From an uncultured Dysgonomonas sp. (GTDB lineage Bacteria > Bacteroidota > Bacteroidia > Bacteroidales > Dysgonomonadaceae), in contig NZ_CAKUOF010000011.1 in the NCBI RefSeq assembly GCF_934668725.1, positions 62,001 through 126,000 on the forward strand: a stretch of 64,000 nucleotides of DNA, written 5' to 3'. Positions 54,061 to 63,322 of the stretch are shown here, piece after piece. Position 1 is the stretch's first letter. Every line of letters begins with the position of its first letter. The position numbers were made by a program, and so were the translations under genes. The notes beneath the pieces are model-generated. The model was not told where the DNA came from and did not search any database. It worked only from the letters and a program-made list of their open reading frames with translations.

Positions 54061-55056
54061 ATGGTAAGTTACAAAGAATTAGGTCTTGTTAACACAAGAG
54101 ACATGTTCGCAAAAGCAGTAAAAGGCGGATATGCAATCCCTGCGTTCAATGTTAATAATATGGAGCAGTTGCAGGCTATCGTACAAGCTGCAGCTGAAAC
54201 AAAATCGCCAGTAATCGTACAGGCGTCTAAAGGTGCACGTCAGTATGCTAACCCAATTTTATTGCGTTATATGCTTCAAGGAGCTGTTGAGTATGCAAAA
54301 AGCTTAGGTTGGGAAAATCCTCAAATTGCACTTCACTTAGATCATGGTGATTCATTCGAAACTTGTAAAGAATGTATCGATTCAGGTTTCTCTTCTGTAA
54401 TGATTGATGGTTCTCACCTTCCATATGAAGAAAATATAGCTCTTACTAAAAAAGTAGTAGAATATGCTCATAAGTTCGATGTAACAGTAGAAGGCGAGCT
54501 GGGTGTGTTGGCTGGTATCGAAGACGATGTTGTTGCTGAGCACCATACTTATACTCAACCAGAGGAAGTAGTTGATTTTGCTACAAGAACAGGTTGTGAT
54601 TCTTTAGCTATCTCTATTGGTACTTCTCATGGAGCTAATAAATTTACTCCAGACCAATGTACAAGAGATGCTAATGGTATATTGGTTCCTCCTCCATTAC
54701 GTTTCGATATTCTAGAGGCTTGTGAAAAAGAACTTCCTGGATTCCCTATCGTATTACACGGAGCATCTTCTGTTCCTCAAGATCAAGTTGCTATCATTAA
54801 CAAATATGGTGGTGCATTGAAAGATGCAATCGGTATTCCTGAAGAACAACTACGTAGAGCTGCTGCTTCTGCTGTATGTAAAATCAATATCGACTCTGAT
54901 AGCCGTCTAGCTATGACAGCTGCAGTTCGTGAAGTATTTGCGACTAAACCTGCTGAGTTTGACCCACGTAAATATCTTGGACCTGCTCGCGATAACATGA
55001 AAGCGTTGTACAAGCACAAAATTGAAGCTGTACTTGGTAGTGCAGGTAAAGCATAA
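54061..55056 (+). CDS. fba: Fructose-bisphosphate aldolase, class II
   Basis: A 331-residue zinc-dependent aldolase that cleaves fructose-1,6-bisphosphate into DHAP and glyceraldehyde-3-phosphate. The zinc site is in HLDHGDSFETCKECID with the following ELGVLAGIEDDV, and a loop of SIGTSHGANKF; the second family signature is VLHGASSVPQDQV. Its codons are more regular than its neighbours', as expected for a highly expressed gene. Length is typical of the Bacteroidota form. A strong terminator follows. Confidence 0.97.
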   Translation: MVSYKELGLVNTRDMFAKAVKGGYAIPAFNVNNMEQLQAIVQAAAETKSPVIVQASKGARQYANPILLRYMLQGAVEYAKSLGWENPQIALHLDHGDSFETCKECIDSGFSSVMIDGSHLPYEENIALTKKVVEYAHKFDVTVEGELGVLAGIEDDVVAEHHTYTQPEEVVDFATRTGCDSLAISIGTSHGANKFTPDQCTRDANGILVPPPLRFDILEACEKELPGFPIVLHGASSVPQDQVAIINKYGGALKDAIGIPEEQLRRAAASAVCKINIDSDSRLAMTAAVREVFATKPAEFDPRKYLGPARDNMKALYKHKIEAVLGSAGKA

Positions 55057-55080
55057 TTGTATAAAATAATACAATAAATA

Positions 55081-55115
55081 AAAGGGTTTCAATATCAAAT
55101 TGAAACCCTTTTTTA
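55081..55115 (+). terminator. Intrinsic terminator after fba
   Basis: A 12-bp perfect stem (55082-55093 and 55099-55110, core GGGTTTCAAT) with a 5-nt loop and T-run. Confidence 0.92.
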
Positions 55116-55162
55116 TTATTCTTTATTCTGTTAGTTGGAGTGTTTAATTCTAACTCTTTATC

Positions 55163-55846
55163 TTATACAAGACAGTTGTAGCGTATACAGACCTTAACCA
55201 GTCCCATACGTCTTATTTTTGTTTTTAGTATGTCTTGCGGTGGGTATATTGGGTTGTGACTGCGTAAGCTGATATAATCCTCTCCCTGATCTGATTGATG
55301 TATATATTTTAGGGTTAAATAATTTTCATCTTCTTCGCGAGATATGTCCATGACATACATTTCCCCCCAGTATATATTATTTATATCCGCAATTCTTTTA
55401 TAACAAACAATATCTCCGGTTCTTAATATGGGATACATTGTATCTGTGTGGATATATAATGCTGCATCGCAATTGGGCATATGCGGAATTGATAGTACCG
55501 ATTCGGAGTCTTTAGGTCCATTATATACCGGATGACTGGAGTTTGTTATAGCATCTAATGTATAAACGGGTATAGGGCAATATTCGTGCTCGAAGTTAGA
55601 GTTTGAGCCGAAATTAGACACAAGTCCCTGTTTTAACATATTTCCTTTTCCTGTTATAAGCCATAGTAAATCGATTTCGGGGTAAGTGCTTATTATTTTC
55701 TCAATCAATAGGTCTGAAACACTAGCACTTAGCTTGTCTTTGTCAAGGAATCCTCTTTTGATATTGGTTTCATTTAGAAATGTGGTTTTGCTTATTCCTT
55801 TAAAATCAATAAACTGAAGAATACGGTCTTTAGTTGTTAAATGCAT
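55163..55846 (-). CDS. S24/LexA-like phage-type repressor with altered catalytic Ser
   Basis: A 227-residue regulator. Residues 1-75 form an HTH domain (QFIDFKGISKTTFLNETNI), of the type found in Bacteroidota CI-like repressors. Residues about 90-220 match the S24 peptidase fold. The usual GDSM nucleophile site reads TDTMYP, with Thr136 in place of Ser, whereas Lys180 (LTLKYI) is kept. Self-cleavage is therefore doubtful. No other phage genes are nearby, so it is probably a domesticated repressor or an outlier in a decayed element. A minus-strand TACTTTTG lies at 55887-55894, 41 nt upstream. Confidence 0.85.
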   Translation of the reverse strand: MHLTTKDRILQFIDFKGISKTTFLNETNIKRGFLDKDKLSASVSDLLIEKIISTYPEIDLLWLITGKGNMLKQGLVSNFGSNSNFEHEYCPIPVYTLDAITNSSHPVYNGPKDSESVLSIPHMPNCDAALYIHTDTMYPILRTGDIVCYKRIADINNIYWGEMYVMDISREEDENYLTLKYIHQSDQGEDYISLRSHNPIYPPQDILKTKIRRMGLVKVCIRYNCLV

Positions 55847-55886
55847 ATGGAAGTTGCGTTTATTTGTTCTGTTATTAACACCTGCA

Positions 55887-55894
55887 CAAAAGTA
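55887..55894 (-). promoter_or_regulatory. Putative -7 element for the S24-type repressor
   Basis: TACTTTTG on the minus strand, 41 nt before the start codon. Confidence 0.5.
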
Positions 55895-56474
55895 GGAAAA
55901 AATAATTTAACTATAAAATGTGTATGTCTGTAAATATTAACTAATATTTTAGTTTTTTGTTTTGACCGTTACCCTATTTTTTCTAATTGGTTTTCGTTTT
56001 TATTTGCCTTTCTATTCTCTTTTTTTTATTTTTCACTGCTTTTGTATATTTTTATTCTGCTCATATTACTGTGTTTTACAGAGAAATTCTTTATAAGTAT
56101 TCATATTTATACTTTATTGAAGATATTTTACTATGAATGTTGCTATGTTACTATAAAAAGTGTATTTTTGCCTGAGAGTGAGAATTTATATATAAAAATA
56201 ATCTTTTGGAGTTTTTATATAGTTTTTTATTAGCTTTTATCTCAAAAGAATATTTACATACGATAATTTGCGTAGAGTGAGAATATTCTCTTGTTATTTT
56301 TTTATTAAAATAAAAATAGTAGATATAAAATATAAACTACTGGAAAGGAGAGTTACAAATATCAGTGATTGATATAAGATCTAGTAGTAATAGAGGGTTG
56401 TGATGGTAAGTAAATCTATAGTCGTTGTTCTGTTAAATCCTAACATTATTTACCAAATCATAACTGTATAGCAG

Positions 56475-56509
56475 TGGGGTGTAGCGATTACACTCCATTG
56501 TTTTTTATT
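56475..56509 (+). terminator. Terminator-like hairpin without an upstream gene
   Basis: A 9-bp stem with one G-U pair (TGGGGTGTA at 56475-56483, TACACTCCA at 56489-56497), followed by TTGTTTTTTATT. It faces plus, away from the S24 gene, and could end a small RNA that starts after 56230. Confidence 0.55.
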
Positions 56510-56674
56510 AGATTCGGATATTATGTAATTATCTTTAAATCCTTTTATTATAAACATATATTATTATATTGTTGTTCAATGTAGACCTGTCTTTTTTTAT
56601 AATGTAGAAAGAACTCTTGCTCGAAAGGTGCATAAATGATCTTCTATAAGTCAAAGAAACTTTCCTATATACAT

Positions 56675-56706
56675 AAAAAGGGTAGTTATTCTATGAATAA
56701 CTACCC
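56675..56706 (-). terminator. Intrinsic terminator after hflX
   Basis: A 12-bp perfect stem (GGGTAGTTATTC at 56680-56691 and its complement at 56695-56706), 3-nt loop, T5 tail on the minus strand. Confidence 0.92.
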
Positions 56707-56733
56707 TCTGTTCCTTGTTATTTAATAATAAGC

Positions 56734-57957
56734 TTAAATGTCTTCTTCCATATCATATTTTTGAAATAAGAAATCATTATATGGATAACGTTCTACATGA
56801 ATTTCTTTAATCCTGTCATACAGCATTTGTTTCAATTCGTCGACATTGGTCTTATTGGTTGCCGATATGAATATGCAGTTATTATTTAATTTAGCCATCC
56901 ATGTTTTACGTAATTCTTCGAGTGAAACATTTTCTCTAGTCGAAGGGGTTAAATCGTCTTCGTCTTTTTTTATGTATGTAAATGCATCAATCTTATTAAA
57001 AACTAAAATGGTTGCTTTTTCTTCTCCATCTATTTCTAAAAGAGTTTTTTCTACAATTTCTATTTGCTCTTCGAAGTTGGGATGAGAAATATCTACAACA
57101 TGTACTAATAGGTCGGCCTCGCGTACTTCATCCAATGTCGATTTGAATGATTCCACCAAATGGGTTGGCAGTTTACGGATAAATCCAACCGTATCCGATA
57201 ATAAAAACGGAAGGTTGTCTATAATCACTTTGCGAACAGTGGTATCCAGAGTTGCGAATAATTTGTTTTCTGCAAAAACCTCAGATTTACTTAGCATAGT
57301 CATCATAGTTGATTTTCCAACATTGGTATATCCGACAAGAGCTACACGTACCATCTTCCCTCTGTTCTTGCGTTGAACCATCATTTGCTTGTCAATGGAT
57401 TTTAATTGCTCTTTCAAATCGGCAATTTTATCCTGGACTATACGGCGGTCACTTTCGAGCTGAGTTTCACCTACGCCACGCATCATGGCTCCACCACCTC
57501 TTTGTCTGTCTAAGTGAGACCACATACGGGTAAGGCGGGGCAGGAGGTATTGGTATTGTGCCAATTCTACCTGAGTTTTGGCGTATGCTGTTTGAGCGCG
57601 CATTGCAAATATGTCAAGTATAAGGCTGGTGCGGTCCAGAATCTTAACTTGTAGTTCTTGTTCAATATTGCGTATTTGTTTGGCCGAAAGTTCATCATCG
57701 AAAATCACTAATCCGATTTCATTTTCTTCCATATATTGTTTGATCTCCTGTAGTTTTCCTGTTCCTACAAAAGTTACGGCATTTGCATGTTCTAGTTTTT
57801 GTGTGAATTTTTTTACCGGTTCGGCTCCTGCAGTTTCGGCCAGAAAAGCCAATTCATCCAAATATTCGTTTACTTGTTCTTCGGTTTGTTGTTGAGTGAT
57901 AAGACCTACCAGAATGGCTTTTTGGTTCTTTACACTTAATATCATTGAATCGATCAT
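56734..57957 (-). CDS. hflX: GTPase HflX
   Basis: A 407-residue ribosome-associated GTPase that splits stalled or 70S ribosomes under stress. The N-terminal HflX domain (about 15-125) and the linker with RGGGAMMRGVGETQLESDRR (about 153-172) precede the G domain, where G1 is GYTNVGKS (209-216), G3 is DTVGF, and G4 is NKID. All nucleotide-binding residues are in place. The start may be at the first ATG or at Met5. The gene has a 175-nt leader if its -7 element TACCTTTG at 58140-58147 is used. Confidence 0.96.
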   Translation of the reverse strand: MIDSMILSVKNQKAILVGLITQQQTEEQVNEYLDELAFLAETAGAEPVKKFTQKLEHANAVTFVGTGKLQEIKQYMEENEIGLVIFDDELSAKQIRNIEQELQVKILDRTSLILDIFAMRAQTAYAKTQVELAQYQYLLPRLTRMWSHLDRQRGGGAMMRGVGETQLESDRRIVQDKIADLKEQLKSIDKQMMVQRKNRGKMVRVALVGYTNVGKSTMMTMLSKSEVFAENKLFATLDTTVRKVIIDNLPFLLSDTVGFIRKLPTHLVESFKSTLDEVREADLLVHVVDISHPNFEEQIEIVEKTLLEIDGEEKATILVFNKIDAFTYIKKDEDDLTPSTRENVSLEELRKTWMAKLNNNCIFISATNKTNVDELKQMLYDRIKEIHVERYPYNDFLFQKYDMEEDI

Positions 57958-58284
57958 CTATCTTACTTAAATTATGTGGTTAATTGACTGTCTTTTATAA
58001 TATGTGATATTTTTATACCACAAACTCTGTGGTAGCGACAAGATTCGCATCTTATCCTTTGTAATCTTTTGGAAAAGAATAGTTCTACCAAATTTTAAAA
58101 TTAAACTTCATGTCAATTATTATTAGTGAATACAGTTTGCAAAGGTAGTAAAAAGAAAATATACCTTAAGCGATGCGCGAGTCTTTAAATTACAAAATGG
58201 CATTTGACTTTGAGGTATATAAAATCAGTATTTACGCCTTTTATATACTTTCTGAAAATTTATTATTAAGTATTGTTCGATACA
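57958..58284. other. hflX leader and upstream region
   Basis: Gene-free 327 nt between hflX and the metallopeptidase gene. It contains a perfect hairpin TACCACA-AACTC-TGTGGTA at 58016-58034 inside the predicted hflX leader and a minus-strand TACCTTTG at 58140-58147. No terminator for the upstream metallopeptidase gene is evident. Confidence 0.55.
58140..58147 (-). promoter_or_regulatory. Putative -7 element for hflX
   Basis: TACCTTTG on the minus strand. The -33 element is not clear. Confidence 0.5.
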
Positions 58285-59139
58285 TTACAAATCGGAGTAG
58301 GCTATAGAGAAGGTGTCACCTCCGCTAAGATCGCCTGTCTGAATGCCTTTTTTTAGCCAACGGCTACGTTGTGCTGATGTACCATGGTTGAAAGCATCGG
58401 GAACTGTGTATCCTTGCGACTGCATTTGTAAGCGGTCGTCTCCAATCTGCGAAGCCGCATTTAATCCCTCTTCGATATCTCCGTCTTCCAGCGATTTAAA
58501 TTTTTGATTGTCGTGGTATATCCATACCCCTGCATAATAATCGGCCTGAAGCTCGAGTCTTACATTCAGTTGATTGCTTTCTTTTTTGCTCATCTGTTGT
58601 TGCATTTGGTGCACTTTGTCCAATGTGCCGAGTAGATATTGCACATGGTGCCCTACCTCGTGGGCGATTACGTAGGCATAAGCAAAGTCTCCACCAGCTT
58701 GGAGTTGTGTTCGCATTTCTTCAAAAAACGAAAGATCTATGTATAATGTCTGATCTGCGGGACAGTAAAATGGCCCCGTAGATGATGATGCGTTCCCACA
58801 ACCAGATTGGGTTGATCCTGAAAATAAGACCATACGGGGAGGGACGTATTTCATCCCATTTTGAGCAAATACTTCGGTCCAAATATCTTCAGTTCCTGCC
58901 AGAATTGTACTGGCAAATTTAGCAAGTTGTTGATCCTCTTCGGTAGGAGTATAGTTTTGTGTTGAAGTTGTACCCTCCGCAACTTGTTGTGTAATTACAT
59001 CCATCGGATTGCCCCCCATTAGCCAAATGATTAGCCCTACAATGATGGTGCCACCAATACCCAGAGATACTTTACCTCCCGACCGTTTGCCGCGGCGATC
59101 GTCTACATTGTCGCTTTCTCTTCTTCCTCCTAATCTCAT
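58285..59139 (-). CDS. Neutral zinc metallopeptidase (YpfJ-like)
   Basis: A 284-residue protein with a short Arg/Asp-rich cytoplasmic N-terminus, one TM segment (about 28-43) and a zinc-peptidase domain outside. HEVGHH gives His160, Glu161 and His164, and a conserved LQADYYAGVW follows. Cys114 and Cys126 may form a disulfide. The family is widespread and poorly characterised; its substrates are unknown. The Arg-rich start (MRLGGRRESDNVDDRRGKRSG) is typical of YpfJ proteins. Confidence 0.92.
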   Translation of the reverse strand: MRLGGRRESDNVDDRRGKRSGGKVSLGIGGTIIVGLIIWLMGGNPMDVITQQVAEGTTSTQNYTPTEEDQQLAKFASTILAGTEDIWTEVFAQNGMKYVPPRMVLFSGSTQSGCGNASSSTGPFYCPADQTLYIDLSFFEEMRTQLQAGGDFAYAYVIAHEVGHHVQYLLGTLDKVHQMQQQMSKKESNQLNVRLELQADYYAGVWIYHDNQKFKSLEDGDIEEGLNAASQIGDDRLQMQSQGYTVPDAFNHGTSAQRSRWLKKGIQTGDLSGGDTFSIAYSDL

Positions 59140-59395
59140 GGTGTTGTTGTGTTATTTGATTTGTACTAATATCTCATTTTTATTTTTATAAATATAACAA
59201 ATCCATAATGTTAATGTTTACTACCTTTATTGTCTATGTTATAGATTGAATTGGTATTGCAGCTTTAAATATTTATAATGATTGAAGCCTAAGTCTTATC
59301 TGTTTTATAGATATTCAATCAGGTATATATTCCATAAAAGATATGAAAAGAATACTTACATTTACGAAACGATAAAATAGAATGATGAGATAATT

Positions 59396-60781
59396 ATGGA
59401 AAATATGCCTCTAAAAACAAGTAACGTAAATGCTATATTATTTGTTATTTGTTTATCCTCCTCGTTGGTACCTTTTATGGGCTCGGCTTTAAATCTGGCA
59501 CTACCTTATATTAATGAGGATTTTTCGATTAATGCTTCACTGTCAGGATGGATTCCTACTAGTTATATGCTTTCTACGGCTATTTTTCAAATACCGTGTG
59601 CCAAATTTGCGGATATGATAGGGAGGAGAAAGGTGTTTGTATGGGGGCTTATTTTATTCATTCTTTTTACGGTTTTAAGTGGGGTTGCGTCCTCAGTGGT
59701 AAGCCTGATTATATATCGTTTTTTATCGGGTATCGGGAGTGCTATGATTTTCGGGACCAGTGCGGCAATTCTCATGTCGGCTATTCCCCTGCAAAAAAGA
59801 GGTCAGGCTTTGGGTATAAATGCAGCCACAGTTTATTTTTCTCTGGCGGCAGGTCCTTTCCTGGGAGGGATATTAACGCAATATTGGGGGTGGCAAAGTA
59901 TTTTTTATATATCTGCGTTAATCGCATTCTTGGTATTGATCGGAGCTTTGTTTGCCATTAAAGAAAACTGGAAGGAAGAGCGAAAACAAACTTTTGATAT
60001 AACAGGTTCTGCATTATATGCATTGGGTTTGTCGGCTATTATTTACGGATTTACCATTTTGCCCGCCATTCTCGGATTTATATTATTGACTGTAGGCATT
60101 TTTATTATGGTAGTGTTTTCTGTTTATGAAAATAAACAAACAAATCCGGTTTTCAATATAAAGGTTTTCTTTGAAAATAGAGTATTTAAATATTCATCAT
60201 TATCGGCACTGATAAATTATTCTGCAACTTTTGCTATTTCCTTCATGTTGAGTTTATACCTCCAGTATGTAAGAGGATTATCTCCCCGTGATGCCGGTTT
60301 TATACTCATCGTACAATCTATCATGATGGCCGTAGTATCATTCGCCTCGGGTAAATTGTCAGATAAAATGTCGGCTTCATTTCTTTCCACATTGGGTATG
60401 TCTATTATTTTTGTTGGACTGATAGGCTTATGTTTCATCGGAGAATCAACTAATTTTTACATTATTATAGCGCTTCTTGTTTTAATAGGATTTGGTTTTG
60501 GGGTATTTTCTTCTCCCAATATGAATATTTTAATGAGTTCGGTTGATAAACAGTATTACGGCTTTGCTTCTGCTACCGCCGGAACCATGCGATTAGTAGG
60601 GCAATCGCTGAGTATGGGTATTGCTATGATGTCTATCTCATTGTTAATCGGTGATATTAAATTTTCGGCTGCTGTACATACCGAACTGATGTATAGTATG
60701 CGGATTACTTTTATTATCTGCTCAGTGTTATGTCTATTTGGAGTATATGCTTCATCAATAGGAACGCCTAAAAATAAATAA
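59396..60781 (+). CDS. MFS transporter, DHA2/EmrB-like
   Basis: A 461-residue transporter with about fourteen hydrophobic segments, matching the DHA2 (EmrB/QacA) group. Motif A between TM2 and TM3 reads AKFADMIGRRKVFVWG, and the motif C-like region is GPFLGGILTQYWGWQSIFYI. Such exporters pump out drugs, dyes or metabolites in exchange for protons. No periplasmic partner (EmrA-like) is next to it. Substrate unknown. Confidence 0.92.
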   Translation: MENMPLKTSNVNAILFVICLSSSLVPFMGSALNLALPYINEDFSINASLSGWIPTSYMLSTAIFQIPCAKFADMIGRRKVFVWGLILFILFTVLSGVASSVVSLIIYRFLSGIGSAMIFGTSAAILMSAIPLQKRGQALGINAATVYFSLAAGPFLGGILTQYWGWQSIFYISALIAFLVLIGALFAIKENWKEERKQTFDITGSALYALGLSAIIYGFTILPAILGFILLTVGIFIMVVFSVYENKQTNPVFNIKVFFENRVFKYSSLSALINYSATFAISFMLSLYLQYVRGLSPRDAGFILIVQSIMMAVVSFASGKLSDKMSASFLSTLGMSIIFVGLIGLCFIGESTNFYIIIALLVLIGFGFGVFSSPNMNILMSSVDKQYYGFASATAGTMRLVGQSLSMGIAMMSISLLIGDIKFSAAVHTELMYSMRITFIICSVLCLFGVYASSIGTPKNK

Positions 60782-60791
60782 TATATATAAA

Positions 60792-60823
60792 TTGCGATAT
60801 AAAAATAAAGAATTGTATTTTTG
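60792..60823 (+). promoter_or_regulatory. Putative phoH promoter
   Basis: TTG (60792-60794), 21-nt gap and TATTTTTG (60816-60823), 21 nt before the start codon. Confidence 0.6.
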
Positions 60824-60844
60824 TCAAACTGAATAAGAAAATAC

Positions 60845-61813
60845 ATGATTGAACAGATAATTGTACTTGATAATGCAGATGCTGCTGTTTTCTTTGGAAT
60901 TAATAACAGTAACCTGCAATTACTTAAAACACTCTTTCCTAAATTACGGATAATAGCTCGTGGCAATATAATAAAGGTGATTGGTAATGCCGAAGAGATT
61001 CCTTTTTTTGAAGAAAAGATGAGAGAACTCGAATTGTTTTGTGTAGATCACAATATGCTTACCGAAGATAATATTATAGATATCGTCAAAGGAAAATCAC
61101 CTCAGGCAGTGAAGCAGGATAACTTGATTATTTTCGGAATGAATGGTAAACCTATTTCGGCACGTAACGATAATCAGCAAAGGTTGGTAAATGCTTTTCA
61201 AAAAAATGATCTCGTATTTGCTCTAGGTCCTGCCGGGTCGGGCAAAACTTATGTGGCTATTGCTTTAGCCGTAAAAGCTTTGAAGAATAAAGAGGTTAAG
61301 CGTATTATATTGAGCCGTCCGGCTGTAGAGGCAGGTGAAAAGCTGGGTTTTCTTCCGGGAGATATGAAGGATAAGATTGATCCTTATTTACAACCTCTTT
61401 ATGATGCTTTGGAGGATATGATAACTCCTGCGAAACTAAAAGATTATATCGAAAATAAGATTATACAGATTGCTCCTTTGGCTTTTATGCGTGGACGTAC
61501 TTTGAGTGATGCTGTTATTATTCTGGATGAGGCTCAAAATACTACAATACATCAGATTAAGATGTTTTTGACACGTTTGGGGATGAATGCGAAGATGATA
61601 ATAACCGGAGATATGACTCAGATCGATTTACCACCTTCACAGCTATCAGGCTTAAAACATGCCTTAAGAGTGTTGGATGGTGTAAAGGGGATGGAAAAGA
61701 TCGAGTTCCAAAAAGAAGATATTGTGCGCCATAAGCTTGTACAGCGTATAGTGGAGGCGTATGAGAAAGAAGATGAGAGACGAAGAAAAGAGTTCTCGGA
61801 AACTAAAGAATAA
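60845..61813 (+). CDS. phoH: PhoH-like ATPase (YbeZ type)
   Basis: A 322-residue P-loop protein. An N-terminal KH-like region (about 1-85) precedes the ATPase with Walker A GPAGSGKT (128-135), GFLPGDMKDKIDPYL and Walker B VIILDEAQN. Homologues associate with YbeY, the rRNA-processing endonuclease, and are thought to be RNA helicase-like; no ybeY is in the window. The following gene is purC, an order found in many Bacteroidales. A hairpin terminator separates them. Confidence 0.94.
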   Translation: MIEQIIVLDNADAAVFFGINNSNLQLLKTLFPKLRIIARGNIIKVIGNAEEIPFFEEKMRELELFCVDHNMLTEDNIIDIVKGKSPQAVKQDNLIIFGMNGKPISARNDNQQRLVNAFQKNDLVFALGPAGSGKTYVAIALAVKALKNKEVKRIILSRPAVEAGEKLGFLPGDMKDKIDPYLQPLYDALEDMITPAKLKDYIENKIIQIAPLAFMRGRTLSDAVIILDEAQNTTIHQIKMFLTRLGMNAKMIITGDMTQIDLPPSQLSGLKHALRVLDGVKGMEKIEFQKEDIVRHKLVQRIVEAYEKEDERRRKEFSETKE

Positions 61814-61886
61814 CATATTGGAAATGTGCTATTTTTGTTTCGAATCGACAGCATAAAAAATAGAGTAGATATATCCATTGGGATAA

Positions 61887-61927
61887 AAGAGGAAGCTGAG
61901 TAATTTAATTACTAAGCTTCCTCTTTT
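61887..61927 (+). terminator. Intrinsic terminator after phoH
   Basis: A 9-bp outer stem (GAGGAAGCT at 61889-61897, AGCTTCCTC at 61915-61923), an inner GTAAT/ATTAC pairing, and a T-run. Confidence 0.85.
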
Positions 61928-62189
61928 ATTTTCTTACCGAGTACATAATTTATTTCTTAAAAAAAAGGATCGGGAGAACAAAGGCTGTATTTATTTGTTG
62001 AAAGATATAGAAATTTTTTAGCTTTTTTCTAAGATTATAGATTCTCTTTATTGTTTTAGTTATCACAATAATAAATTGTAGTTATAAAATAGATAATATC
62101 ATATTTTAGCAGACTTAAGACAATCGAAAAGTGATATTTTGTTGGTAAATTTGCTGAACCAATTTATAAAAATAAAATATATCCCAATA
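61928..62189. other. purC upstream region
   Basis: An AT-rich gene-free leader. A TAAATTTG at 62146-62153 may be a -7 element 37 nt before the start. I see no purine riboswitch fold. Confidence 0.5.
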
Positions 62190-63134
62190 ATGAAAAATAC
62201 TTTAGTTACTACAGATTATCATTTTCCAGATCAAAAAAATGTTTATCATGGTAAGGTTCGCGATGTTTATTCGATTGGCAGCGATACATTGGTAATGATT
62301 GCAACAGACCGTATTTCGGCTTTTGATGTTGTGTTACCGCAAGGAATACCCTATAAAGGACAGGTTTTGAATCAGATAGCAGCCAAATTTTTAGATGCTA
62401 CTGCTGATATTGTACCTAACTGGAAGCAAGCAACTCCCGACCCTATGGTGACGGTAGGTTTGCGTTGTGAACCTTATAAGGTAGAGATGGTAATTCGTGG
62501 CTATTTAACAGGAAGTGCTTGGCGCGAATATAAATCAGGTGTTCGTACGCTTTGTGGTTTATCCTTGCCTGATGGAATGAAAGAAAATCAAAAATTTCCG
62601 ACTCCTCTTATTACTCCGACAACAAAGGCGGATGAGGGACATGACGAAAATATATCCAAAGAAGAAATTATTGCTCAAGGTCTTGTTTCTAAAGAGGAAT
62701 ATGAACAATTAGAAAAATATACATTAGCTCTTTTCCAAAGGGGGACAGAAATGGCTGCTCAAAAAGGACTGATTTTGGTTGATACCAAATATGAGTTCGG
62801 AAAAAAAGATGGTGAAATTTATCTTATTGATGAAATACATACACCAGACTCTTCACGCTATTTTTATGCAGATACTTATCAAGATTTGTATGCGAAAGGA
62901 GAAGAACAACGTCAGCTGTCTAAGGAGTTCGTTCGTAAATGGTTAATGGATAATGGGTTCCAAGGAGAGGAAGGGCAACAGATCCCTGAAATGACTGAGG
63001 AATATTGTAATTCGGTTTCAGAAAGATATATTGAGCTTTATGAAAAGATAGTAGGCGAGCCTTTTGTTAAAGCAGACGTGGCAGATGTAGCAGCGCGTAT
63101 TGATAAAAATGTAAAAGCTTATTTGAAGAAGTAA
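62190..63134 (+). CDS. purC: Phosphoribosylaminoimidazole-succinocarboxamide synthase
   Basis: A 314-residue SAICAR synthetase that joins CAIR and aspartate in purine synthesis. The nucleotide-binding GKVRDVYSIG, IATDRISAFD, and the RGYLTGSAWREYKSG and LIDEIHTPDSSRY motifs are intact. The ATG at 62190 (MKNTLVTTDYHFPDQKN) is chosen over one 17 codons upstream because the extra residues are not conserved and fall in the likely promoter area. The long Bacteroidota form is about this size. Confidence 0.97.
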   Translation: MKNTLVTTDYHFPDQKNVYHGKVRDVYSIGSDTLVMIATDRISAFDVVLPQGIPYKGQVLNQIAAKFLDATADIVPNWKQATPDPMVTVGLRCEPYKVEMVIRGYLTGSAWREYKSGVRTLCGLSLPDGMKENQKFPTPLITPTTKADEGHDENISKEEIIAQGLVSKEEYEQLEKYTLALFQRGTEMAAQKGLILVDTKYEFGKKDGEIYLIDEIHTPDSSRYFYADTYQDLYAKGEEQRQLSKEFVRKWLMDNGFQGEEGQQIPEMTEEYCNSVSERYIELYEKIVGEPFVKADVADVAARIDKNVKAYLKK

Positions 63135-63157
63135 TTGTAGCATTCTGCTAGATACAG

Positions 63158-63217
63158 ATCGCCTGTCGAAGAAAAGCCCAGCTGGTTTTGGTAAATATTT
63201 CGACAGGCGATTTTTTT
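63158..63217 (+). terminator. Intrinsic terminator after purC
   Basis: A 13-bp perfect stem (ATCGCCTGTCGAA at 63158-63170 and its complement at 63199-63211) with a 28-nt loop and T-run. Confidence 0.9.
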
Positions 63218-63322
63218 ATTTGTTTTTTCTACATAATTTATTACCTTTATTTATAAACAGGTATTATTTTACTTGGGATGTATTAAATAAATGCCTGGAA
63301 TCAGATAAGAAAACTTAGACTT

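Larger units (their letters stand above)
55847..56733. other. Gene-poor region (887 nt) with a lone terminator-like hairpin
   Basis: No convincing coding sequence. One 63-codon reading frame at 56042-56233 is very hydrophobic and Phe/Tyr/Ile-rich, as expected by chance in AT-rich DNA. The region contains the S24 gene promoter, an ACTACT/AGTAGT pair around 56335-56385, and a terminator-like hairpin at 56475-56509 with no gene before it. An unknown small RNA or the remains of a decayed element are possible. Confidence 0.6.

Noticed and set aside
56042..56233. A 63-codon plus-strand reading frame in the gene-poor gap
   Set aside because: Extreme Phe/Ile/Tyr composition as expected from AT-rich non-coding DNA, no ribosome-binding or promoter context, and no family resemblance.
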